Notes under the pieces: model-generated
Database searches by the model: none
Told to the model about the DNA's origin: nothing
The model's input: the letters and a program-made list of their open reading frames with translations, nothing else
NCBI GenBank assembly: GCA_002101235.1
Contig: LWTL01000122.1
Span: 116,856-180,855, forward strand
From: Cycloclasticus sp. symbiont of Bathymodiolus heckerae
GTDB taxonomy: Bacteria; Pseudomonadota; Gammaproteobacteria; Methylococcales; Cycloclasticaceae
DNA: 64,000 nucleotides
Direction: 5' to 3'
Shown: positions 16,479 to 29,222 of the stretch, piece after piece
How the letters are laid out: each line of letters begins with the position of its first letter
Position numbering within the stretch: position 1 is the first letter of the stretch
Program-made: the position numbers and the translations under genes

Positions 16479-16529
16479 GCTATTTGGTTTAGCTTTATCC
16501 AAATAGCGTCAAAACAAACTTCGTTTTGA
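16479..16529. repeat. Two consecutive inverted repeats between queF and smc
   Basis: GCTATTTGG (16479-16487) and CCAAATAGC (16499-16507) form a perfect 9-bp stem with an 11-base loop. TCAAAAC (16509-16515) and GTTTTGA (16523-16529) form a 7-bp stem with a 7-base loop. Neither is followed by a clear U-tract, so these are more likely regulatory or leader hairpins for smc (start 16575) than terminators. The function is unknown. Confidence 0.5.
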
Positions 16530-16574
16530 TTAATTCGGCTTTATGGGAAAAGCACAATCCTGTATCGTTAACTG

Positions 16575-19500
16575 ATGCGTTTGGAAAAAATAAAACTGTC
16601 TGGTTTTAAATCATTTGTTGACTCAACGACTATATCTTTTACCAGTGATTTGGTGGGTATTGTTGGGCCGAATGGTTGTGGTAAATCGAATGTTATTGAT
16701 GCCGTTAGGTGGGTGCTGGGTGAAAGCTCGGCAAAGCATCTACGTGGCGACCAAATGGCGGATGTTATTTTTAACGGCTCCACTACACGTAAACCAGTCG
16801 GTCAGGCATTTGTAGAGCTTACTTTTGATAATAGCGATGCAACAATTACTGGCGAGTTTGCGAGTTATCGCCAAATTGCACTCAAGAGACAAGTTAACCG
16901 AGAAGGCCAATCAGTTTACTTCTTAAACGGTACGCGTTGCCGTCGTAAAGATATTACCGATTTGTTTCTGGGTACGGGGCTTGGCCCGCGCAGTTATGCA
17001 ATTATTGAACAAGGTACTATTTCTCGTTTAGTCGAAGCAAAACCAGATGAGTTAAGGGTGTTTCTTGAAGAGGCTGCGGGTATTTCTAAGTACAAAGAGC
17101 GCCGTCGAGATACTGAAAACAGAATGCGCCGTACGCGTGAGAACCTTGAGCGAATTTCTGATTTATGCGAAGAAATTGAAAAACAATGCAAGCACCTTAA
17201 ACGACAAGCTAGTACGGCAGAGAGATATAAAGTTTTAAAGGCGGAAGAGCGTCAGTTTAAAGCTCAACTATTGGCGTTGCGGTGGCAAGCTTTAAATGCG
17301 CAGGACGAAGGTCAAGATAAATCTATTAAGGCGTTGGAGCTTAAAGTTGATGGGTCGTTGGCCGTTCAGCGTGAGTTGGAAAAAACTATTGAACAGCAGC
17401 GCGATGAACACAATACTCAACGCGCAAAGTTAAGTGAAGTTCAAGCAGAGTTTTATGCTGTTGGTTCAGATATTGCGAAGGTTGAGCAAGCGCTACAGCA
17501 CCAGAAATCATTAAAGCAACAGCAAGAATCTGAATTAGAGCGCTTTAAAACATCGCTTAAGTCGTCACAGTTTGAGTTTTCTGAAGGTGAAAAGAAAATA
17601 GTCGCGTCGAGTGAACTTGTCCACGCCAGTGAACGATCTTTAATCGAAGCAAAAACGCAAGAAAGCAGAACCAGTCAATTGTTACTTGAAGCTGAAGATG
17701 CGATGACACAGTGGCAAAAAGACTGGGATGAATTTACTTATAAAGTAGCGGAGCCCAAAAGAAAGATAGACGTTGAGAAAACAAAAATCAATCAGCTGGA
17801 TAGGCAATTAATGCAAGTGTCGCAACAGTTATCGGCCGGGCAGAATGAAAAAGGAAGGTTGCAGCAGGTAGTGAGTGAAACCGACGTGTATGGCTTGCAA
17901 AAGGAGCACGATGTATTGAGTGCCCGGCACCAAAAAGATCAAGAACAGGTAATAAAAAATCAACAAGTAATTCTTCGACTGCAAACAACACAGCATGAAG
18001 AAAATGACGCGTTGGCAACTCTTCGAGCTGAACATTCCCGTCTTAATGGGCGGTTGGAATCTATACTTGTATTACAGCAATCGAACCGCGGCGACTCTCA
18101 TGAGAAAGTTGGACAATGGCTTGCCGAAAAAGGCCTGTCGAAAGCGTCTAGGTTGATTGAGGAAATAGATGTAGTTACGGGTTGGGAAAAAGCGGTTGAA
18201 ATTGTCTTAGGCGCACGTTTGCAGGCGGTATGTGTTGATGATTTTAATAACTTGTTGATGGATGATGAATACCCCGCAGGGGAGTTAGTTCTATTCAATG
18301 GGGTAGCGGCTCATACTGAAAGAAATGCCGTGACCTCGTTAGCCAGTTTGGTGACATCAAAAATACCGACCGTGGTGTTGTTAAAAAGCGTACATTTTGC
18401 GGAAGATATTAAATCAGCGATAACGCTGATGGAGTCGCTGGCGGAACATGAGTCGGTGATCACTAAGAAAGGTGATTGGTTGCATGCAGACAGCGTATTT
18501 TTTAAACATGATGATTTAAAAGACAGCGCCTTGGTCTTGGAAAAAGAGAAGCAAGGTCTTACTCAGCGTTTGCAGGTTGTAGCTGTTGATATTGTTAAAA
18601 AAGAGCAGCTATTAGTTGAGGCAAGAGAAGAGTTGATGATCTTAGATAAGCGAGGTCATGAAATGCGTCAGCAAGAAAGCGCTGTGATGAATAAAATATC
18701 CCAATTTGCGATAGACATTAATGAGAGAAAGTTGAAAGCGCAGCAGGCATCTCAACGATTGTTGCAACTAGATGAAAATATTTCAGAAGCAGCGGCGAGC
18801 CAAAAAATCGATGAAGCTAGTTTAGCGAAAAGTAAGCAAGCGCTTGAACTTGCTATTGATCAGTCTGCGCAGTTAGAAGAACAGCGCGATGAACTACAGC
18901 AACAACGGCAAATAAGAAGAGAGCTGTTGGATGCTGCGCGAAGAGCTACGCATAGCTCGCGTGAATTAATGCACAGTTTAGTACTTAAAATTGAGTCGCA
19001 ACGCTCGGCGCAGGCATTAACGGATCAAAACCTTCACATTATTAAAGACCGTATGTCCGGTGCGATTGAGAAGATTGCCCGGTTACAAGAACAGCTTATC
19101 GTTAGCAATGCGCCTGTCGATGACCAAAAACAGTCACTGGAAGATTTGCTGAAAAAACGTCTGATGCTTGAGGAGGGGCTTGTTAAGGTCCGGTCGTTAA
19201 CAGAGGCGATTGATCAACGGATTCGCGAACTAGAGACGAAACGCCATCAGGCTGAACAGGCTGTTCAGCAGGCAAGAGAAAACACATCGGCAGCTAAAAT
19301 AAACCATCAGGAAGTAAGGGTTCGTAAACAAACATTGGTTGAGCAGTTACAAGAGTCTGGCGTTGAATTAGACGAAACGTTACGCCATATTTCGGATGAT
19401 GCAAATGATGAGCAATGGCAAAAGGAAGTTGATCATTTGGCGGAAAAAATTAATCGCTTGGGCCTTATTAATCTGACAGCAATTGAGGAATATGAGACGC

Positions 19501-20072
19501 AGTCTGAACGCAAGCAGTACTTAGATAGTCAACTGCTTGACCTGACCGAGTCACTGAAAACCTTGGAAGCGGCGATAGGGAAAATTGATAAGGAAAGTCG
19601 TTTATTGTTTAAGCAAACATTCGATAAAGTGAACGCTGGCTTTGAGAAGCGTTTCCCTAAATTGTTTGGGGGTGGTCATGCTTATTTACAGCAAACAGGC
19701 GAAGATTTACTTGAAACGGGTGTAACAGTAATGGCGCGGCCACCTGGTAAGCGTAACAGCTCCATTCACTTATTATCTGGTGGTGAGAAGGCTTTAACCG
19801 CAGTGGCTTTAGTGTTTTCGATATTTGATTTAAACCCATCTCCCTTTTGTATGCTGGATGAGGTTGATGCGCCGCTTGATGAGGCAAACGTTGGGCGTTT
19901 CGGTGAGTTGGTGAAGGAAATGTCTCAACATGTACAAATGATTTTAATTACGCATAATAAGGCCACCATGGAAATGACGAATCAATTGGCTGGAGTGACG
20001 ATGAAAGAGCCGGGTGTATCTAGGTTGGTTACAGTAGACTTGGAAGAAGCGGCTAAAATGGTTGTTAGTTAA
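16575..20072 (+). CDS. smc: Chromosome partition protein SMC
   Basis: SMC (1165 aa) is the ATPase of the bacterial condensin complex and acts with ScpA and ScpB. The N-terminal head has Walker A GPNGCGKSN (residues 31-39). Two long coiled coils flank a hinge at roughly residues 500-650, with the typical start of a hinge (GRLESILVLQQSN, then GWEKAVEIVLGARLQAV). The C-terminal head has the ABC signature LLSGGEKALTA and Walker B FCMLDEVDAPLD, followed by the His-switch region ILITHNKATM. Some gammaproteobacteria use MukB instead, so SMC narrows the lineage. zipA and ligA follow, a common arrangement. Confidence 0.96.
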   Translation: MRLEKIKLSGFKSFVDSTTISFTSDLVGIVGPNGCGKSNVIDAVRWVLGESSAKHLRGDQMADVIFNGSTTRKPVGQAFVELTFDNSDATITGEFASYRQIALKRQVNREGQSVYFLNGTRCRRKDITDLFLGTGLGPRSYAIIEQGTISRLVEAKPDELRVFLEEAAGISKYKERRRDTENRMRRTRENLERISDLCEEIEKQCKHLKRQASTAERYKVLKAEERQFKAQLLALRWQALNAQDEGQDKSIKALELKVDGSLAVQRELEKTIEQQRDEHNTQRAKLSEVQAEFYAVGSDIAKVEQALQHQKSLKQQQESELERFKTSLKSSQFEFSEGEKKIVASSELVHASERSLIEAKTQESRTSQLLLEAEDAMTQWQKDWDEFTYKVAEPKRKIDVEKTKINQLDRQLMQVSQQLSAGQNEKGRLQQVVSETDVYGLQKEHDVLSARHQKDQEQVIKNQQVILRLQTTQHEENDALATLRAEHSRLNGRLESILVLQQSNRGDSHEKVGQWLAEKGLSKASRLIEEIDVVTGWEKAVEIVLGARLQAVCVDDFNNLLMDDEYPAGELVLFNGVAAHTERNAVTSLASLVTSKIPTVVLLKSVHFAEDIKSAITLMESLAEHESVITKKGDWLHADSVFFKHDDLKDSALVLEKEKQGLTQRLQVVAVDIVKKEQLLVEAREELMILDKRGHEMRQQESAVMNKISQFAIDINERKLKAQQASQRLLQLDENISEAAASQKIDEASLAKSKQALELAIDQSAQLEEQRDELQQQRQIRRELLDAARRATHSSRELMHSLVLKIESQRSAQALTDQNLHIIKDRMSGAIEKIARLQEQLIVSNAPVDDQKQSLEDLLKKRLMLEEGLVKVRSLTEAIDQRIRELETKRHQAEQAVQQARENTSAAKINHQEVRVRKQTLVEQLQESGVELDETLRHISDDANDEQWQKEVDHLAEKINRLGLINLTAIEEYETQSERKQYLDSQLLDLTESLKTLEAAIGKIDKESRLLFKQTFDKVNAGFEKRFPKLFGGGHAYLQQTGEDLLETGVTVMARPPGKRNSSIHLLSGGEKALTAVALVFSIFDLNPSPFCMLDEVDAPLDEANVGRFGELVKEMSQHVQMILITHNKATMEMTNQLAGVTMKEPGVSRLVTVDLEEAAKMVVS

Positions 20073-20169
20073 GGTTTTATTTGTATAGGAAATGCGTAGT
20101 GCTTTGGGGTGAAAGCCTCTTTGAATAGACGGAAGCGCTTACTGAATTCGGTTTTTAAGGGAAGAAGAA

Positions 20170-22874
<2,705 letters not shown>

Positions 22875-22887
22875 CGTCTACAACGAT

Positions 22888-24021
22888 ATGGAAGAAGATT
22901 TAGAAACGCAGGTTTGCATGCTCCAAAGCCATATGGATGGCATGATTCAGCGCGCGCAAAAAAATGAAGAAATGCTTAAGCGCGTTCAAAGTTTAGAGAT
23001 GCGCTTGTTATCGCTTAATTCTTTGCGAGAATTGATTGAGCACATACATGATGATGCTAAACAAGTGTTTAAGCTTGAGTCGTTGGCACTGGTTTTAGCC
23101 GATGAGAATGATGAAATTAAACAATTCCTGACAGAAGATGGCTTCATGTTTGGTGACTATCAAAGTGTTAAGCTCTTGTCTAATATTGCGTTATTTAAAG
23201 AGAAATTCGGTTTATCGCAGAGAATACTACTGGGAAGTTTTGAGAAAACGCTTTCGCAAGAATTTTGGCCGAATGAAAGCAAGGCACCGCAAACGGTGGC
23301 AGTCATTCCTTTATTGCGACGAGGCGTGTATTTAGGTTGTATGATTTTTGGTAGTGATGATGAAGCGCGTTTCCAAGTAGATATGGCGACTTACTTTCTG
23401 GATCGTTTAGGTAAGGTCTTGAGCGTTTGTATGGAAAATACTCTGAACTATGAGCAACTGCGGCGCAGCAGCCTTTTTGATACGTTGACGGGAGTAAATA
23501 ACCGTCGATTTTTTGAGCAGCGCATGGATGAAGAAATACACCGTTCAATGAGGACAGGGGATAGTTTGTCGTGCCTTTTCGTCGATATTGATTTCTTCAA
23601 AAAAGTGAATGACAACTTTGGTCATCAAGTGGGCGACATGGCGCTAACTCATGTTGCTAAACAGCTACGAAGCCAGTTAAGAGGTAATGATGTTTTGGCA
23701 AGGTATGGCGGTGAAGAGTTCGTTGTTATATTACCAACCGCATCAGAAAAAAAAGGTGTTGAAGTAGCAGAGAGAATGAGAGAGGCCGTTGCCAAGGCTC
23801 AATTAGAAATAGTAGGTAAGCACCCGCTGAAATTAACGGTTTCAATTGGTGTGTCGACGTTTATAGTCGACATGCCTGGCGCATCCAAAGCAGTTGATAA
23901 GGCGGTTTTAATCGGCGTGGCGGATAAGGCGTTGTATTTGGCTAAGAATTCGGGGCGTAACCTGGTTATGGCTGGTGGTGAGGTAATGGCTGTCTCGGCT
24001 GTAAAGAAGAAGTCAGCATAA
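22888..24021 (+). CDS. Diguanylate cyclase with N-terminal DUF484 domain
   Basis: A 377-aa protein made of a coiled coil plus DUF484 (GAF-like) sensor (about residues 1-185) and a C-terminal GGDEF domain (about 195-360). The active site is intact as GGEEF (residues 274-278), with DxLTGxxNRR before it and DIDFFKKVND for metal binding. The inhibitory I-site RxxD is present (R265-D268), so product inhibition by c-di-GMP is expected. No membrane segment is seen, so it should be cytoplasmic. It follows ligA by 13 bp. PilZ and FleQ proteins at 57324 and 59825 are candidate c-di-GMP receivers in the same window. Confidence 0.9.
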   Translation: MEEDLETQVCMLQSHMDGMIQRAQKNEEMLKRVQSLEMRLLSLNSLRELIEHIHDDAKQVFKLESLALVLADENDEIKQFLTEDGFMFGDYQSVKLLSNIALFKEKFGLSQRILLGSFEKTLSQEFWPNESKAPQTVAVIPLLRRGVYLGCMIFGSDDEARFQVDMATYFLDRLGKVLSVCMENTLNYEQLRRSSLFDTLTGVNNRRFFEQRMDEEIHRSMRTGDSLSCLFVDIDFFKKVNDNFGHQVGDMALTHVAKQLRSQLRGNDVLARYGGEEFVVILPTASEKKGVEVAERMREAVAKAQLEIVGKHPLKLTVSIGVSTFIVDMPGASKAVDKAVLIGVADKALYLAKNSGRNLVMAGGEVMAVSAVKKKSA

Positions 24022-24327
24022 GGTTAAATTTAAATAGTTCTTCCTCGTTCATTGTTCGAAAATGACGATACGTTTCGCACAATTCCAGATGATTATATAT
24101 GTGTTTTTTCAGTAGGCTCTGATGGTGAGGGGTGGTATTTTATAGTGCCGCTTTATGTCGGCTTGGGGGCTAAACAAAGTTCTCAAAAAACAGCTTCTTT
24201 AAGGTATAATTCCTCCTTTATTTTCCATGCAAATTTGAGTATTTTAAAGTTGCCGTTGATGGTTGCTTTAGCTGCTTATTTTAGCGTTAGTTTTTGAAGT
24301 ATTAGGCATCCTAGGAGATACCGCTAA
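24022..24327. other. 306-bp intergenic region upstream of gyrA
   Basis: No convincing gene is here. An 81-codon open frame has a composition unlike a protein and contains the promoter region. A perfect -10 hexamer TATAAT lies at 24205-24210, without a good -35 at 17 bp, and the gyrA ribosome binding site CTAGGAG is at 24311-24317. The region most likely holds the gyrA promoter and a 5' leader of about 110 bases. Confidence 0.5.
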
Positions 24328-26916
24328 ATGGTTAAACTCGTAAAAGAAACGATACCCGTCAATATCGAAGATGAAATGCGTCAGTCGTACTTGGACTATG
24401 CGATGAGCGTTATCGTTGGTCGTGCGTTGCCTGATGTTCGTGACGGCTTGAAGCCGGTTCATCGTCGTGTGCTTTTCGCGATGAATGTACTGAATAACGA
24501 TTGGAATAAACCATACAAAAAATCAGCACGTATCGTTGGTGATGTTATTGGTAAATATCACCCGCATGGTGATACAGCTGTTTATGACACGATTGTTCGT
24601 ATGGCGCAGCCGTTTTCAATGCGTCATATGCTGGTTGATGGCCAAGGTAACTTCGGTTCTGTTGATGGTGACTCTGCAGCTGCGATGCGTTACACCGAAA
24701 TTAGAATGTCCAAGCTCTCGCATGAAATGCTGGCTGATCTTGAAAAAGAAACGGTTGATTTTAGTGCAAACTACGATGAGTCTGAGTATGAGCCGACTGT
24801 ATTGCCTGCACGGGTTCCGTTGTTGCTGGTTAATGGTTCGTCCGGTATTGCTGTGGGTATGGCGACAAATATTCCACCACATAACTTGGCAGAAGTTACT
24901 CAGGCGTGCTTGCGCTTAATCGATAATCCAGAAACCACCATTGATGAGTTGATGGAGTGTATTCCTGGACCTGATTTCCCAACTGCCGGTATTATTAATG
25001 GTGCCTCGGGTATTCGTGAGGCGTACCACACTGGCCGTGGCAAGATTTACTTACGTGCGCGTTATCACGTTGAAGGGGAAGAAGGCATTGGCAGTAAAGT
25101 GTCTATTGTTGTTACTGAGCTACCTTACCAAGTGAATAAGGCGCGCTTGTTAGAGAAAATTGCGCACCTTGTTAAAGATGCAAAGTTAGAAGGTATTTCT
25201 GGCCTGCGTGATGAGTCTGACAAAGACGGCATGCGCATGGTTATTGAGTTGAAGCGTGGCGAGGTGCCTGAGGTTATTATTAATAACTTGTACCAGCAAA
25301 CGCAGTTGCAAAATGTTTTCGGTATTAACATGGTGGCCTTGATTGATGGGCGTCCTAAGTGTTTAAACATAAAACAAATTCTTAATGCGTTTATCGATCA
25401 CCGAAGAGAAGTTGTAACACGTAGAACGATTTATGATTTACGTAAAGCGCGCGAAAGAGCGCACACCTTAGAAGGTTTGGCTGTTGCGTTGTCTAATATT
25501 GACGACATGATTACGATGATTAAAGCGGCGAAAACACCGGCTGAGGCGAAAGTTAGCTTGTTAGGAGCGGCTTGGGAGCCTGGTTTGGTTGCGGACTTAT
25601 TGCTTAAAGCGGATTCAAGCCGCTCGCGCCCTGATAAGCTGGAAGAGCAATACGGAATGGTTGGCAAGCATTACCATCTGTCGCCAGCACAAGCGCAAGC
25701 TATTTTGGAATTGCGGCTGCATCGTTTGACGGGGTTAGAGCAAGATAAGATCATTCAAGAGTACAAAGATCTTATCGTTGTTATCGATGATCTTTTAGAT
25801 ATCCTTGGTAACAGAGAGCGCTTGATGCTGGTTATCAGTGAAGAGTTAATGTCGCTGATTGAAGCGTATAAAGAAGATCGTAGAACTGAAATTATTGATA
25901 AGTTCTTAAATCTTACAGCTGAAGATTTAATTACCGAAGAAGATATGGTGGTGACGCTTTCGCATGAGGGCTATGTGAAATCTCAGCCATTAACGGCATA
26001 CACGGCTCAGCGTCGTGGTGGTAAAGGCAAAACAGCAGCGAATACAAAGAACGAAGACTTTATTGAGAAGTTGTTCATTGCTAACACGCATGACACCGTG
26101 CTGTGTTTCTCAAGTAAAGGTAAAGTGTATTGGCTTCGAGTGTTTAACCTGCCTGTTGCTAGTCGAATTGCGCGAGGTAAGCCGATTGTTAATCTCTTGC
26201 CGCTAGAAGCTGATGAGCGTATTAATGCTATCTTGCCAATACGTGAGTTTAATGATGATGAATACGTGTTCATGGCAACGGAGTCAGGCACAGTTAAGAA
26301 AACATTAATTAAAGAATTTGAAAAGCCGCGCGCTAACGGAAAAATAGCCATTGATTTGCGTGATGGCGATATGCTTGTAGGCGTGGCCGTAACGAACGGT
26401 GAAAAAGACGTGATGTTGTTTGCTAGTTCTGGCAAAGTGGCGAGCTTTAAAGAATCCGATGTGCGGGCAATGGGTCGTACGGCTAGTGGTGTTCGCGGTA
26501 TGCGCTTGAAAGATGATGAGCGTATTATTTCGTTGATTATTTCAGAAGAAGGTACGGTCTTAACGCTAACTGAAAATGGTTACGGTAAACGTACTAAAAT
26601 TGAAGAGTACCCTATTCATAAGCGTGGCGGACAAGGCGTTATCGCTATGCAAACCAGTGATCGTAATGGCGCATTAGTAGGTGCTGTTTTGGTTGATGAT
26701 ACGGATGAACTCATGCTTATTACTGACGGTGGAACATTAGTGAGAACGCGTACAGAAGAAATTTCGGTTTTAGGTAGGAATACGCAAGGTGTTCGTGTGA
26801 TTCGACCTGCTAAAAAAGAAAAGGTGATTGGCTTAGATAGAATTGCCAGTTTAGGTGAAGAAGAAGTGGATGAAGACGAGCAAGATGATGCGTCTACTGA
26901 AGAAACTACAGATTAA
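24328..26916 (+). CDS. gyrA: DNA gyrase subunit A
   Basis: GyrA (862 aa) forms the breakage-reunion core of gyrase with GyrB. The catalytic tyrosine is Y122 in AAMRYTE. The quinolone-resistance region reads [11 protein letters not shown], with T83 and D87; threonine at 83 is the normal residue in several gammaproteobacteria, so no resistance is implied. The C-terminal beta-pinwheel has the GyrA box QRRGGKG and repeats such as GTVKKT, ending in an acidic tail. serC follows 19 bp downstream, making gyrA the leading gene of the serC-to-ihfB cluster. Confidence 0.97.
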   Translation: MVKLVKETIPVNIEDEMRQSYLDYAMSVIVGRALPDVRDGLKPVHRRVLFAMNVLNNDWNKPYKKSARIVGDVIGKYHPHGDTAVYDTIVRMAQPFSMRHMLVDGQGNFGSVDGDSAAAMRYTEIRMSKLSHEMLADLEKETVDFSANYDESEYEPTVLPARVPLLLVNGSSGIAVGMATNIPPHNLAEVTQACLRLIDNPETTIDELMECIPGPDFPTAGIINGASGIREAYHTGRGKIYLRARYHVEGEEGIGSKVSIVVTELPYQVNKARLLEKIAHLVKDAKLEGISGLRDESDKDGMRMVIELKRGEVPEVIINNLYQQTQLQNVFGINMVALIDGRPKCLNIKQILNAFIDHRREVVTRRTIYDLRKARERAHTLEGLAVALSNIDDMITMIKAAKTPAEAKVSLLGAAWEPGLVADLLLKADSSRSRPDKLEEQYGMVGKHYHLSPAQAQAILELRLHRLTGLEQDKIIQEYKDLIVVIDDLLDILGNRERLMLVISEELMSLIEAYKEDRRTEIIDKFLNLTAEDLITEEDMVVTLSHEGYVKSQPLTAYTAQRRGGKGKTAANTKNEDFIEKLFIANTHDTVLCFSSKGKVYWLRVFNLPVASRIARGKPIVNLLPLEADERINAILPIREFNDDEYVFMATESGTVKKTLIKEFEKPRANGKIAIDLRDGDMLVGVAVTNGEKDVMLFASSGKVASFKESDVRAMGRTASGVRGMRLKDDERIISLIISEEGTVLTLTENGYGKRTKIEEYPIHKRGGQGVIAMQTSDRNGALVGAVLVDDTDELMLITDGGTLVRTRTEEISVLGRNTQGVRVIRPAKKEKVIGLDRIASLGEEEVDEDEQDDASTEETTD

Positions 26917-26935
26917 TTGTTTTAAGGAGATTTAG

Positions 26936-28018
26936 ATGTCCCGTGTTTATAATTTTAGTGCTGGCCCTGCGGCTGTGCCGGTAGAAGTTTTAGAAAGAGC
27001 GAAGAATGAAATGCTTGATTGGAATGGATCAGGTATGTCAGTGATGGAAATGAGCCATCGCGGTAAAGAGTTTGTATCAATTGCAGAAAAAGCGGAAGCC
27101 GATGTAAGAGAGTTAATGGCGATTCCTGATAATTATAAAGTTTTGTTTTTGCAAGGTGGAGCGACAACACAATTCTCTATGGTGCCAATGAACTTATTGG
27201 CAGGTAAGAATAAGGCGTGCTACGTTAATACGGGCGCGTGGTCTAAAAAGGCAATAAAAGAAGCTAAAATTCATTGTGATGTGACATTGTCTGCGAGTTC
27301 AGAAAGCGATAATTTCATGTCAATTCCAGCAATAAACAGCTGGGATATTGATCAAGATGCTGCGTACCTTCATTACACCAGCAACGAAACAATTGGCGGC
27401 GTTGAGTTTCAAGACGTACCTGATGTAGGTGATTTGAACTTAGTGTCTGATATGTCATCAAACATTTTGTCTCGCGAAATTGATGTGAGTAAATTTGCTG
27501 TTATTTATGCAGGTGGCCAAAAGAATATGGGTCCATCGGGTATTGCACTAACTATCGTTCGTGATGATTTGATTGGCAAAGCGCAAGTGGGTTCACCATC
27601 AATGATGGACTATAAAAATCACGCAGATGCAGGCTCTATGTTTAATACACCAGCAACATACAGCTGGTATTTAATGGGCTTGGTTTTTGAATGGATTAAA
27701 GAAAATGGTGGCGTTGCCGCTATTGAAGCGCGCAATGTTCGTAAAGCACAAAAACTGTATGCAGCGATTGATGCATCCGATTTTTATGCAAACCCAGTAG
27801 AAGTCGCATCACGTTCTAGAATGAATGTACCTTTCACGTTAGCGAACAGTGAGTTAGATGCGGCATTCTTAAGCGACGCTAAAGACGCAGGCCTTGTAAC
27901 ATTAAAAGGTCACCGCTCAGTGGGCGGCATGCGAGCTAGTATTTATAATGCAATGCCTGAAGAAGGTATTGATGCATTGATCAGTATGATGGCTGAGTTC
28001 GAAAGAACTAAAGCGTAA
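26936..28018 (+). CDS. serC: Phosphoserine aminotransferase
   Basis: PLP enzyme (360 aa) that makes 3-phosphoserine from 3-phosphohydroxypyruvate and, in pyridoxine synthesis, 4-phosphohydroxy-threonine. It shows the N-terminal YNFSAGPA and the PLP lysine K196 in AGGQKNMGPSG. A strong ribosome binding site (AAGGAG) precedes the ATG. Here it is directly followed by serA, so two of the three serine-pathway enzymes are adjacent. In the related gyrA-serC-pheA arrangement of Pseudomonas, pheA follows serC directly. Confidence 0.96.
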   Translation: MSRVYNFSAGPAAVPVEVLERAKNEMLDWNGSGMSVMEMSHRGKEFVSIAEKAEADVRELMAIPDNYKVLFLQGGATTQFSMVPMNLLAGKNKACYVNTGAWSKKAIKEAKIHCDVTLSASSESDNFMSIPAINSWDIDQDAAYLHYTSNETIGGVEFQDVPDVGDLNLVSDMSSNILSREIDVSKFAVIYAGGQKNMGPSGIALTIVRDDLIGKAQVGSPSMMDYKNHADAGSMFNTPATYSWYLMGLVFEWIKENGGVAAIEARNVRKAQKLYAAIDASDFYANPVEVASRSRMNVPFTLANSELDAAFLSDAKDAGLVTLKGHRSVGGMRASIYNAMPEEGIDALISMMAEFERTKA

Positions 28019-28046
28019 AGTAAACAAGTAAATAACAGGTTAAAAA

Positions 28047-29213
28047 ATGTACAAAATTCAAACGTTAAATAATATTTCAGTTAAAGGCTTAGAGAAGTTC
28101 TCAAGAGAGACTTATGAAGTAGCTTCAGAAATGCAAAACCCAGATGCGTATATGCTACGTTCGCTAAAACTTCACGATATGGACATTCCTGACAGTGTAT
28201 TGGCTATTGGCCGTGCGGGCGCAGGCGTTAACAATATTCCTATTGAGAAAATGAGCGCGATTGGCGTGCCAGTTTTTAATGCGCCGGGTGCGAATGCAAA
28301 TGCGGTTAAAGAATTAGTACTAACCGGTATGTTATTGGCATGTAGAAACATATGCCAAGCGTGGGATTGTGCTAAAAACCTTGAAGGCGATGACGAATCT
28401 ATCGCTAAAGAAGTTGAGCAAGTTAAAAAGAATTTTGTTGGCTTTGAATTACCAGGCCGTACATTGGGCGTTATTGGTTTAGGTGCGATTGGTACATCTG
28501 TTGCGAATACAGCGCAAGACTTAGGCATGGGCGTTGTTGGTTTTGACCCAGCTATTACAGTTGAGCGTGCATGGCAGTTATCGTCATCTATTGAGTCTGC
28601 AAACACCGTTGATGAGTTACTAGCAAAGTCTGATTTTGTAACTATTCACGTACCGTTTAACGAAGGTACAAAAAACTTAATCAATGCAAGTCGCATCAGC
28701 ACGATGAATGACAACGCGATTATTCTAAACTTCTCAAGAAACGGCATTGTGAACGATGAAGATGTTGTAGCAGCATTAGATAGCGGTAAGCTTTATGCAT
28801 ATGTATGTGATTTTCCTAGTAATTTACTAAAAAATCATCCACGTGTTATTACATTGCCTCACCTAGGTGCATCAACAGCAGAAGCAGAAGAAAACTGCGC
28901 AATTATGATTGCTGACCAACTTAAAGATTTCTTAGAAAACGGTAATATCAAGAACTCTGTAAACTTCCCAGCAGTGAAAATGTCTCGCGTAGCGGGTGGT
29001 CACCGTATGGCGATTGCAAATTCAAATGTACCTAATATGGTGGGCCAAATTTCAAGCATATTGGCTGAAACAAACCATAACATCTTAGATTTGTTGAACA
29101 AATCAAGAGGTGATTTAGCGTATACATTGTTAGATGTTGATACAGAAATAACAGCAGAAGTTGTCGAAAGAATTAAAAGTATCGACGGTGTTTTATCTGT
29201 GAGAACAATCTAG
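28047..29213 (+). CDS. serA: D-3-phosphoglycerate dehydrogenase
   Basis: First enzyme of serine synthesis (388 aa), oxidising 3-phosphoglycerate with NAD. The Rossmann motif is GVIGLGAIGTSVA (about residues 140-152), the catalytic arginine is in NFSRNGIV, and the catalytic histidine is in LPHLGASTAEAEENCA. It ends in a short ACT-like regulatory segment (NMVGQISSILAETNHNI, about 328-388). The loop between the active-site Arg and His is shorter than in E. coli SerA, so I cannot place the usual glutamate with certainty. It sits 28 bp after serC and 9 bp before pheA. Confidence 0.93.
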   Translation: MYKIQTLNNISVKGLEKFSRETYEVASEMQNPDAYMLRSLKLHDMDIPDSVLAIGRAGAGVNNIPIEKMSAIGVPVFNAPGANANAVKELVLTGMLLACRNICQAWDCAKNLEGDDESIAKEVEQVKKNFVGFELPGRTLGVIGLGAIGTSVANTAQDLGMGVVGFDPAITVERAWQLSSSIESANTVDELLAKSDFVTIHVPFNEGTKNLINASRISTMNDNAIILNFSRNGIVNDEDVVAALDSGKLYAYVCDFPSNLLKNHPRVITLPHLGASTAEAEENCAIMIADQLKDFLENGNIKNSVNFPAVKMSRVAGGHRMAIANSNVPNMVGQISSILAETNHNILDLLNKSRGDLAYTLLDVDTEITAEVVERIKSIDGVLSVRTI

Positions 29214-29222
29214 GAATTTCGT

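Noticed and set aside
24052..24297. 81-codon open frame before gyrA
   Set aside because: It spans the putative gyrA -10 element, has no ribosome binding site and no protein-like composition.
24574..24588. Quinolone resistance change at GyrA residue 83
   Set aside because: T83 with D87 is the normal state in several gammaproteobacteria; there is no evidence of acquired resistance.
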